Of a stretch of DNA of 23,610 nt, positions 8,612-15,324 are shown in pieces. Positions within the stretch are counted from its first letter, which is position 1; every line of letters begins with the position of its first letter. A model generated the notes under the pieces. The model worked only from the letters and a program-made list of their open reading frames with translations. It searched no databases and was not told the DNA's origin. The translations under genes were made by a program, and so were the position numbers. The stretch is from positions 1 through 23,610 of the forward strand of contig DATJXG010000383.1 of the NCBI GenBank assembly GCA_035500455.1. Reading direction: 5' to 3'. The stretch comes from DATJXG01 sp035500455. GTDB lineage: Bacteria > Acidobacteriota > Terriglobia > Terriglobales > Acidobacteriaceae.

Positions 8612-10939
8612 TCATTGAATCGTGACCGCGGCCGTCGCGCCCGCAACGGGAATGGGTTGCATCCCCGGATCGCGCGCCCCGCCCTGTGAAATTACCAACA
8701 TAGACTGGCCCGGCGCCTTGGCCTGCAAGGTCAGAATTACCACCGCGCCTTGCCCGCTCACCCCGCCTGAACCCGGCGGGCGAGTGGCTGTGATTTGCAG
8801 TATTCCCGCTCCATCGTCGCGATGCACCAGGGCTACGGCCTGGCCGTCCTGCGAAAGCAGGCCGCCATTGGAAACATTCAGCACCTGGATTTGCTTGGGA
8901 TCGTAGGTAACCTGCAAGGGCACGGAATACACGTTCTGCGCCCCGTTCAGCATGATGGTCACGGTAAAGGTCGATCCGGCTGCCTGCGTGATGCTGGGCC
9001 GGTCGAAGCTGAAGCTGGCCACGCCCGCAGGCGCCGCTCCCGGAGGTCCGGAAGGCGGAGCCGAGGGAGCAGTCATCGGCGGGGCTGGCTGAGGTGCGGT
9101 AGGTGCAGGCTCGGGTGAAGTCGCCGGAACCTGCGAGGGCAAAGCGTTTCCGGTGCTTGCGGCCGCTGCCCGAGTCATGGGTGGAAGCGAGATCACGTTG
9201 GCGGTGCCTACCGCCACCGCGTTTTCATTCATCTGGTCCACGTCCAGCTTGCGCACGATATGCGGAATCAGGGCGAATACGATTTCGTTCTCGCGATGCT
9301 CGGTATTGTCCTGGCCAAAGAGATACTTCAGGATCGGAATCTGCGCCAGGCCGGGTATGCCGCTGATCGACTTGGTGTTCTGGTCTTCCATCATGCCGCC
9401 GAGCAGGTTCACTTCGCCGTCGCGCAGGCGGATTTCGTGGTCGATCTTGCGCTGCCCGATGATGGGCTGGCTGATGCCGCCGATGTTCGATTGCCCGGTC
9501 ACGGAAGAAACATCCATGGTGACCTTCAGCGTGACTTCGCCGTCGGCGTGGACGTAGGGCGTGATGTCGATATTTACACCGACATCCAGATAGGTGAACT
9601 GCGTATTCACCAGCGGGTTAATGCCGACGCCGCCGATGCCGGGCTGAAACGATCCCGTCGCTACGGGCACGCGGTCGCCGATCTTGAGCGAGGCTTTTTG
9701 TCCCTCTAGCGCGCGAATCTCCGGCTGCTGCAGCAGCTTGGTGCTGCTGTCGCTGAACAGCGCCGTCGCCGTCATGGGCGTGATGGTTACCTGGAAGTCT
9801 TTGGCGTTCAGGTTGCCCAGGGCGTTCAGATTGATGCCGTTATTGGTGGTGGAAGAACCCGTGGTGCCGGTAGTGGTCGTGCCGGTGGTGGTGCTGGTCG
9901 AGTTGGTATTTACGTTGGGCTGCAGCGACACACTCGCGCTGGTAGGCGGGCTGATGCCCAGGTTATGCAGCTTGTCGCGGCTCACCTGCATAATGGCCAC
10001 GTCCACAATCACTTCCGGCTTGGCCTTGTCGAGATCGGAGACCAGTTTCTCGGCCAGCGCAATCTGGTCGGGTGTGCCGCGCACTACTACCGCATTCTGC
10101 GAAGGCAGAGCCTGAATCTTGGAAATCTCCAGGATCATGCGCAGGGTGTTGACGATTTCCTGGATCTCGGTCTGCTGCGAAAGATTCGACAGGTAGAAAG
10201 TCTTGATAACGTTCTGGTCCACTTCCTTGCGCTTGGTAGGGTTTTCCTGGGCGATGTAAATCGTGTTGGGGGTGACCGGGCGCCAGAAGGTTTTCGATTG
10301 CAATGCAATAATCTGCAGCGCCTGCTGAAGGGTGACGCCATTCAGTTCAATAGAAATGCGCCGCGAGGTGTAGTCGGGGTCGAACAGAACGTTGATCCCC
10401 GCCAGTTTGCCCACGGTCTCGTAAATTTGCTTGGTATCGGCGGTGACTTTCAGGGTGATGGGAACGGGGGAAATTGCGGTAAGTTCGACTGGGCCGGGGG
10501 CGTTTTCCAGTCGTTGCATTAATTCATCACCGGGAGGAGACTCCTGCGAGCGCGGGGTGCCCGATTTCGCCGCCTGGATCATGCGCTGGGTTTGTCGCGC
10601 CTCCTGCTGGGCGATGGCACTGGCAGGATCGATCTCGGTCGCTTTCTGGAATTCCGCCAGGGCCTCTTCCAGCTTGCCCGCCGAGCGCAGCAACTGTCCG
10701 CGGTGCACGTGCGAAGCCCCGGCCAGGAAGCGCAGCCGCTCGTAGGCGGCGCGGTAGGCCAGGTCCTTCGGCTTCAGGTCGTAGGCCTGCTTGTAGAGGT
10801 CGTAGGCCTTCTCGTAATTCTGCCGGTCTTCCGCGTCTTTGCCTTGTTTGAAGAGGGATTTGGCGCTTTCTGCGACAGCCGGGAGCGTGAGGGCCAAGAC
10901 GACCAACACGACGGCCGCCCGAAAGGTTGAAAATTTCAT
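8612..10939 (-). CDS. TPR-secretin-cohesin fusion (GspD/PilQ-like outer-membrane channel)
   Basis: This 775-aa protein is expected to form the multimeric outer-membrane gate of a type II secretion or type IV pilus system. Domain order: a Sec signal peptide (about 1-24); TPR-like helices (about 25-120); an N0/STN-type domain (about 150-240, with VLFDPDYTSRRISIELNGV); an N1 domain ending in LVSDLDKAKPEVIVDVAIMQV; and a Thr/Ser/Gly linker (about 340-370). The secretin core (about 380-575) includes LQQPEIRALEGQKASLKIGD, ITPYVHADGEVTL and IPGLAQIPILKYLFG. A Pro/Ala linker (about 600-645) leads to a C-terminal cohesin-like beta domain (SFDRPSITQAAGSTFTVTI to the end). The ATG at 10939 is preceded immediately by GTG, an alternative start. 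It heads the pseudopilin operon. Confidence 0.93.
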   Translation of the reverse strand: MKFSTFRAAVVLVVLALTLPAVAESAKSLFKQGKDAEDRQNYEKAYDLYKQAYDLKPKDLAYRAAYERLRFLAGASHVHRGQLLRSAGKLEEALAEFQKATEIDPASAIAQQEARQTQRMIQAAKSGTPRSQESPPGDELMQRLENAPGPVELTAISPVPITLKVTADTKQIYETVGKLAGINVLFDPDYTSRRISIELNGVTLQQALQIIALQSKTFWRPVTPNTIYIAQENPTKRKEVDQNVIKTFYLSNLSQQTEIQEIVNTLRMILEISKIQALPSQNAVVVRGTPDQIALAEKLVSDLDKAKPEVIVDVAIMQVSRDKLHNLGISPPTSASVSLQPNVNTNSTSTTTGTTTTGTTGSSTTNNGINLNALGNLNAKDFQVTITPMTATALFSDSSTKLLQQPEIRALEGQKASLKIGDRVPVATGSFQPGIGGVGINPLVNTQFTYLDVGVNIDITPYVHADGEVTLKVTMDVSSVTGQSNIGGISQPIIGQRKIDHEIRLRDGEVNLLGGMMEDQNTKSISGIPGLAQIPILKYLFGQDNTEHRENEIVFALIPHIVRKLDVDQMNENAVAVGTANVISLPPMTRAAAASTGNALPSQVPATSPEPAPTAPQPAPPMTAPSAPPSGPPGAAPAGVASFSFDRPSITQAAGSTFTVTIMLNGAQNVYSVPLQVTYDPKQIQVLNVSNGGLLSQDGQAVALVHRDDGAGILQITATRPPGSGGVSGQGAVVILTLQAKAPGQSMLVISQGGARDPGMQPIPVAGATAAVTIQ

Positions 10940-10981
10940 CACTGGACCTGATCCTTCGCTGGTGTCTTACCTTGGCGCCTA

Positions 10982-11004
10982 CCTCTGGACTGGCTCACCA
11001 GAGG
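10982..11004 (-). other. Leader hairpin upstream of the secretin gene
   Basis: CCTCTGG (10982-10988) and CCAGAGG (10998-11004) form a perfect 7-bp stem with a 9-nt loop. It lies between the candidate secretin promoter and start codon, so it would be in the 5' UTR. Its role is unknown. Confidence 0.45.
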
Positions 11005-11052
11005 GTCGGAGCGTGCCGCCGGGCTTTCCAAGTTTTAAGACGGAACCCCGCG

Positions 11053-11081
11053 ATTATAGCATCGCCCCCAACCGTACCCAA
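11053..11081 (-). promoter_or_regulatory. Candidate promoter of the secretin-pseudopilin operon
   Basis: The minus strand carries a perfect TATAAT (11058-11053) in the context GCTATAATCG, with a weak TTGGGT 17 bp upstream (about 11081-11076). The leader to the secretin ATG would be about 105 nt. The remainder of 10940-11325 between the divergent secretin and smpB genes holds no gene that I can support. Confidence 0.5.
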
Positions 11082-11325
11082 CGTGCTGTCCTCAAGGGAG
11101 TTACAGTCATTAGTCGTAGCCCAAACGTGGGGCCCCCAGAAGCGGCGCTCCGGGCGGGCAAATCGGTTTGAAAATCCCACCGCAATCGCTGCTCACACCC
11201 GCGAAACCCGCGCCCCTTAAGGATTGAGATGCAGTCGCCCCGATTTCCACTGCCGGGTGCGCAAAACTATTCACAGCCTGCCCAACTGACCGCCCGGCCG
11301 GCAATGGGTTACCCTATTCCTCACC

Positions 11326-11850
11326 ATGCCCCGCCAAGGCCAGCACCAGACCCGGCCCAACCCGGAGAAGAATCCGCGCCGCGATCCCACCGCGGCCGGC
11401 GAGCGCGATGCCGCTGTTAATAGGATCGCTGCGCACAACTACTTCTTGCTGGAAAAATTTGAAGCTGGGGTTGCCCTTACGGGTACGGAGGTCAAGTCGG
11501 TGCGCTCCGGTCTGGCCAACCTCAAGGACTCCTACGGCCTGGTGAAAGACGGAGAACTGTGGCTGCTCAACTGCCACATCGGGCCCTATGAGCACGGTAA
11601 CATCTTTAACCACGCTCCCTTGCGCACGCGCAAGCTGTTGATGCACCGCGAGGAAATCCGCAAGCTGATCGGCAAGACCCAGCAGCGCGGCCTGACCCTG
11701 ATTCCTACCCGCCTTTATTTCAAGAAGGGCAAAGTGAAGGTTGAACTTGCTCTGGCCAAAGGCAAGCAGCTGTGGGACAAGCGCGAAACCGAACGCCGCC
11801 GCACCGCCGACAAAGAAGCCCGGGAGGCCGTGGCCCGAGGAAGAAAGTGA
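11326..11850 (+). CDS. smpB: SsrA (tmRNA)-binding protein
   Basis: SmpB binds tmRNA and delivers it to stalled ribosomes for trans-translation. The 174-aa product carries the family signature: NYFLLEKFEAGVALTGTEVK, SVRSGLANLKDSY, the segment around HIGPYEHGNIFNH, RKLLMHREEIRKL, LTLIPTRLYFKKGKVKVELA, GKQLWDKRE and the basic C-terminal tail that becomes helical in the ribosomal channel. About 30 extra basic, polar residues precede the core (MPRQGQHQTRPNPEKN), slightly longer than the typical ~155-160 aa. The ATG at 11326 has no clear Shine-Dalgarno; TACCCT lies 10 nt before it, so the leader may be very short. The ssrA gene is not in the window. Confidence 0.97.
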   Translation: MPRQGQHQTRPNPEKNPRRDPTAAGERDAAVNRIAAHNYFLLEKFEAGVALTGTEVKSVRSGLANLKDSYGLVKDGELWLLNCHIGPYEHGNIFNHAPLRTRKLLMHREEIRKLIGKTQQRGLTLIPTRLYFKKGKVKVELALAKGKQLWDKRETERRRTADKEAREAVARGRK

Positions 11851-11853
11851 AGT

Positions 11854-11895
11854 CAAAGCAACGCTTTGCAGGATTCCCTGGGTCGAACGTTCGAC
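11854..11895. terminator. Possible bidirectional terminator / palindrome between convergent genes
   Basis: In the 69-bp gap between the ends of smpB and the permease gene are a small hairpin (CAAAGC 11854-11859, GCTTTG 11863-11868) and a perfect 14-bp palindrome GTCGAACGTTCGAC (11882-11895). Neither is followed by a clear T-run, so termination is only suggested by location. Confidence 0.3.
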
Positions 11896-11919
11896 GATGA
11901 TCAGTCCGACCGGCCCAAG

Positions 11920-14574
11920 CTACTCATCGCGCAGCAAGATCAGAGGATCAACGGAAAGCGCCCGCCGCGCTGGAATCCACGTAGCGACCAGCCCCAGCAA
12001 CGCCATCGCCAGCACGACCCCGGCCAGGACCAGCGGATCGCGGGAAGTGGCCTGATAGACGATGAAAGCCAGCACCCTGGCCGCCAGAATTCCGAGAACC
12101 AATCCGGCAGCTGAACCGGCCGCCAGCAGTTTGAAAGCCCGCCCCAGCGCCGCCTTTAGCACTTCCTTCCGCTGTCCGCCCAGGGCGACTCGAATTCCCA
12201 GCTCCCGCAACCGCTTGCTCACCGAGTACGCGGCCATGCCAAAGATGCCGGTGATCGAAAGCATCGCGCCCATCAGGCCCATCACCCCCAGCGACTCCGT
12301 CGCGATACGCGGCCCGAAGAAGATAATGTCCAGTTCTTTGTTCCAGGTGCCGATGGTCAAAGGCAGCCCTGCGTCCAGGCTTTGCAGCGTACTTCTCATC
12401 ACCGGACCGAGTTCCTGGGGATCGCGGTTCGAGCGCACCATCAGCCAGGTCTCTGTCGATGGCGATTGCAGGATGGGCAGAAACATCGCCGGCTGCGGAT
12501 CTTCCGTGAGGCTGGTGTATTTTCCGTCTTCCGCAATGCCCACCACTTGAATACGCTTTCCGTCGCGATCCTTAAAGTATTCGCCCAGAGCGCTGTTTAC
12601 CGAGCCAAAGATTTTGCGCGCGAACTCCCCGTTGACCACCGCCACAAGCGGGGCGTTCTTATCGTCATGCCAGGTGAAGGCCCTGCCGGACAGCAGGGAA
12701 GTACCCGCTGCGTGAAAGTACTGGGGAGATATCTTGTACAACAGAGCGTTAGCGGCGGAGTTCGCCGGCCTGAGATCTGCGGTCGCGTCAGTAAAGACGA
12801 GGGCGCCTTTGGCGTCCGCGCCGAGCGGAATCCAGTTTGTCAGTCCCACAGACTCCACTCCGGGAATCGCCTGCAGTGCGTCGATCATGCGCTTCTGCAT
12901 CGCGGGCACCTTGTCGCCGCTGTAGCCGCCCATTGCCAGATCCGTATCGGCCAGCATGGCATTCTGCAGTTCGAAGCCGAAGTCGCTGTGCAGCGAGCGC
13001 GCCAATCCTCGGAGCGCAACCAGCGAGGAAGTCACCAGCACGGCGCAGATCGCGATTTGCCCAACCAGCAACAGATCTCGGGCGGAAATCCGCCGCCCCA
13101 GCCTGCTGGTCGATCCCGACTTGACCACCTCATACGGATTGGTGCGAAGGACCTGCCGCACCGGAACCGCGCCAAAAAGGAATCCGCTGGCTATCGTCAG
13201 CAGCAGTGCGACTCCATACACATTGGCGTCCGGAGTCACCGGCACATGGATGGGCCACCTGGGAAAGGGCTGCCACGCGCTCAGCCCGCGCAACAGCACC
13301 AGGCTGCCCAGGAGCCCGAGCGCGCCTCCCATCAGCGAAATGAGCAGCGCTTCGGTAAACAGTTGCCGCAGGATGCGTCTGCGGTTCGCCCCCAGGGCGA
13401 GCCGCAAGGCAACTTCGCGGGAGCGATCCGCGGCGCGGGCGGCAAACAGGCTGCCCAGGTTGGCGCACGCCGCCAGCAGAATCAGCCCTGCCAGCAGCAT
13501 CAACCCGCTCAGAAACGCCTGTATGGGGCGGCCGAGGTAATCGCCGTAAAGCCCGGGGCGCGCCAGGGAGAAGTCCATGTGGCCGTCGTCTTTGGGGTAG
13601 TTCTTTTCCAGATACGCGCCAATCGGTTTCAGATCGGCGACCGCCTGCGCCTGCGTGACTCCCGTTTTCAGATGGCCCATCACCATAAACACAGAGCGGA
13701 TCCTGCGGGTATCCAGGGTGTAGGTGCCCTCCACCTGCTCCTGGTTGACGAGCGGCACGAAGAAATCGGGAGAGATAAAGACGATGGTCCCGTGAAACTC
13801 AGGCGGGGCTACACCGATGATGGTGAAAGGATGCTTGTTCACCAGAACGATTCGGCCCAGCACGCCGCGATCATCCTGAAAATGGGTGTGCCAGTAGGCG
13901 TAGCTAAGCACGATGTAAGGAGCGCTGTTGCGGCCATGCTCGTCAGAGGCGTGGAAGAACTGGCCAAGGAACGGGCGAATGCGGAGCGCGTCGAAGTAGT
14001 TCCCGCTGGCTTCCGCGAGCCAGACGCGGGAGGGGTTTCCGCCCGCGTCCAGGCCGGCCTCGGCAAAGCTGAACGCCGCCAGATCGTCGAAACTGCGATT
14101 GCGCTCGCGCAGGTCGAGATAATCGGGATATGACTCGTAGGCGGAGTTCACGTTCGCGCGCCACACCGCGTAAAGGCTCTCCGCCTGTGGGACGCTCAGC
14201 GGCCGCAATAAAAACGCATTCAGGACGCTGAAAACCACGGCGTTTGCGCCGATGCCCAAAGCCAGCGTTAAGACCGCGGCCACTGTGAATCCGGGCGACT
14301 TGCGCAGGACGCGCAGGCTGAAGCGCACATCCTGGAAAAGAGTTTCGATAAAGTTGCTGCCGAGGGCGGCGTGGCACTCCTCTTTAAACTTTTCCTGGCC
14401 GCCGAACTCGATGCGCGCGCGCCGTTCTGCCTCGGCCCGATCCAGGCCGGAGCCTTCGAGATCGTCGGCGCGGTGCTGGATGTGGGCGCGCAATTCCTCC
14501 TCGATCTCAGCGTTCACCTGCGAAGGCTGAAAGAGCGTGACGATGCGGAAGCTAAGCCAATCGAAGGGTTTCAT
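11920..14574 (-). CDS. ADOP-type MacB/FtsX-like ABC transporter permease with N-terminal helical domain
   Basis: This 884-aa inner-membrane protein belongs to the MacB/FtsX permease superfamily in the duplicated-permease form common in acidobacteria. Residues 1-80 form a soluble helical domain (ELRAHIQHRADDLEGSG, AERRARIEFGGQEKFKEE). The first transmembrane segment is about 96-123 (LTLALGIGANAVVFSVLNAF). A large periplasmic MacB_PCD region follows, then an FtsX block (LLAGLILLAACANLGSLFAARAADRSREVALRLALG), then a second periplasmic domain and FtsX block (GIFGMAAYSVSKRLRELGIRVALG). It ends ARRALSVDPLILLRDE. No ABC ATPase is encoded nearby, so the partner and the transported substrate are unknown. 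The start overlaps the padR stop (ATGA) and has GGAGGAAGC upstream, indicating translational coupling and joint control by PadR. Confidence 0.93.
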   Translation of the reverse strand: MKPFDWLSFRIVTLFQPSQVNAEIEEELRAHIQHRADDLEGSGLDRAEAERRARIEFGGQEKFKEECHAALGSNFIETLFQDVRFSLRVLRKSPGFTVAAVLTLALGIGANAVVFSVLNAFLLRPLSVPQAESLYAVWRANVNSAYESYPDYLDLRERNRSFDDLAAFSFAEAGLDAGGNPSRVWLAEASGNYFDALRIRPFLGQFFHASDEHGRNSAPYIVLSYAYWHTHFQDDRGVLGRIVLVNKHPFTIIGVAPPEFHGTIVFISPDFFVPLVNQEQVEGTYTLDTRRIRSVFMVMGHLKTGVTQAQAVADLKPIGAYLEKNYPKDDGHMDFSLARPGLYGDYLGRPIQAFLSGLMLLAGLILLAACANLGSLFAARAADRSREVALRLALGANRRRILRQLFTEALLISLMGGALGLLGSLVLLRGLSAWQPFPRWPIHVPVTPDANVYGVALLLTIASGFLFGAVPVRQVLRTNPYEVVKSGSTSRLGRRISARDLLLVGQIAICAVLVTSSLVALRGLARSLHSDFGFELQNAMLADTDLAMGGYSGDKVPAMQKRMIDALQAIPGVESVGLTNWIPLGADAKGALVFTDATADLRPANSAANALLYKISPQYFHAAGTSLLSGRAFTWHDDKNAPLVAVVNGEFARKIFGSVNSALGEYFKDRDGKRIQVVGIAEDGKYTSLTEDPQPAMFLPILQSPSTETWLMVRSNRDPQELGPVMRSTLQSLDAGLPLTIGTWNKELDIIFFGPRIATESLGVMGLMGAMLSITGIFGMAAYSVSKRLRELGIRVALGGQRKEVLKAALGRAFKLLAAGSAAGLVLGILAARVLAFIVYQATSRDPLVLAGVVLAMALLGLVATWIPARRALSVDPLILLRDE

Positions 14575-14912
14575 GCTTCCTCCGGTTGCACGGCGAGCGC
14601 CGAAGCGATGGCGGCCGCCAGCCGGTTCCAGTTGTCGGTCTCTTCCCGCAAACGGCGGCGGCCGGCGGCGGTGAGTTCGTAGAACTTGGCGCGGCGATTG
14701 TTTTCCGAGGTGCCCCAGCTTGCCTTGAGCAGCCCCTGGCGGACCAGGCGGAACAGGCCGGGGTAGAGCGCACCCTGTTCAATCAGCAGGGCGTTGCCGG
14801 AGATCTGTCCGATGCGCAGAAGAATGCCGTACCCATGCAGCGGGCCGATGGAGACCGCCCTCAGGATGAGGAGATCGAGAGTGCCAGGAAGAAGCTGAGC
14901 TTGGTCGGTCAC
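14571..14912 (-). CDS. PadR-family transcriptional repressor
   Basis: This is a 113-aa winged-helix regulator. The typical PadR opening LLPGTLDLLILRAVSIGPLHGYG is followed by the recognition helix and the wing (EQGALYPGLFRLVRQGLL, then RRAKFYELTAAGRRRL), and by a short C-terminal dimerisation helix. GTG at 14912 is preferred because AGGAGG lies 4 nt upstream; TTG at 14915 is an alternative one codon earlier. It overlaps the permease start by 4 bp. A 10-bp inverted repeat overlaps its own -10 and Shine-Dalgarno region, so it probably represses itself and the permease. The inducer is unknown; PadR proteins often sense small aromatic or cationic compounds. Confidence 0.94.
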   Translation of the reverse strand: MTDQAQLLPGTLDLLILRAVSIGPLHGYGILLRIGQISGNALLIEQGALYPGLFRLVRQGLLKASWGTSENNRRAKFYELTAAGRRRLREETDNWNRLAAAIASALAVQPEEA

Positions 14913-14914
14913 CA

Positions 14915-14964
14915 ACCCTCCTAAGACGGTTAGGAGGGTAGCGCCATCACTCCTAAGCTGTCAA
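14915..14964 (-). promoter_or_regulatory. padR promoter with palindromic operator and extra half-site
   Basis: On the minus strand a perfect -35 TTGACA (14964-14959) is followed after 18 bp by TACCCT (14940-14935). A perfect 10-bp inverted repeat (14915-14924 and 14930-14939, 5-nt centre) covers the -10, the expected start point and the Shine-Dalgarno. A further half-site CTTAGGAG (14957-14950) sits just downstream of the -35, 32 bp (three helical turns) from the identical CTTAGGAG of the palindrome (14925-14918). This fits cooperative binding of PadR dimers for autorepression. Confidence 0.6.
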
Positions 14965-15102
14965 GGAGAAAACCCCCAGCTCTACAAATTTTTGCTTTCG
15001 CAGGGGTCAGGCCCGTGCGGAGTTTCGAGTCATCATTCACGTGGGTCCGAACTTCTGTCGTGGAAATGACGTATCACCAAAGCGAACATAGGGATGAGTA
15101 CG

Positions 15103-15138
15103 TGTCCGTTCGCGCACACCAGTGTTCGAAAGCGGACA
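15103..15138 (+). promoter_or_regulatory. Tandem palindromes upstream of the second permease
   Basis: TGTCCGttcgCGCACA (15103-15118) and TGTTCGaaagCGGACA (15123-15138) are two 16-bp palindromes of the form TGTCCG-N4-CGGACA, each with one mismatch. Their centres are 20 bp apart, about two helical turns. A half-site CGAACA occurs at 15083-15088. They lie about 190 bp before the permease ATG, in non-coding sequence, and look like binding sites for a dimeric activator or repressor. Confidence 0.55.
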
Positions 15139-15211
15139 GCATCTGCGCAGAGGACGGTGGCAGGCGCGTCGTTACCGCAACGATACATTGGGTTTTCCGG
15201 ATACCGGAGTT

Positions 15212-15227
15212 TGGCCGCCGCGACGCA
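15212..15227 (+). promoter_or_regulatory. Weak sigma-54-like -24/-12 candidate
   Basis: TGGCCGCCGCGACGCA retains the invariant GG, 10-bp spacing and GC of sigma-54 promoters, but departs from the rest of the consensus (TGGCACG-N4-TTGCW). Its position about 75 bp downstream of the tandem palindromes would suit an enhancer-binding activator. An alternative at 15158-15173 (TGGCAGG...) lacks the GC. I regard this as speculative. Confidence 0.2.
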
Positions 15228-15324
15228 AGCAGGAGTTCGGAGAACCATCACTTCGCAAAGAAAGTTCGGGCGGCCCGGCCGCCCGCTTCATCACGGAACT
15301 TTGCATTCTGAAGAAGGAAGAGCC

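Noticed and set aside
12382..14133. 583-aa plus-strand open frame
   Set aside because: It is antisense to the permease gene at 11920-14574, low in hydrophobic order and rich in Q/H/R/G, as expected of a GC-rich shadow frame.
14915..14939. The palindrome as an RNA hairpin hiding the padR Shine-Dalgarno
   Set aside because: The upstream arm overlaps the -10 box, so a transcript starting near 14928 would contain only one arm. A DNA operator is the better explanation.
15094..15324. N-terminal extension of the second permease to the ATG at 15094
   Set aside because: The added 77 residues do not resemble the family, they would overlap the tandem palindromes, and the ATG at 15325 has a good Shine-Dalgarno.
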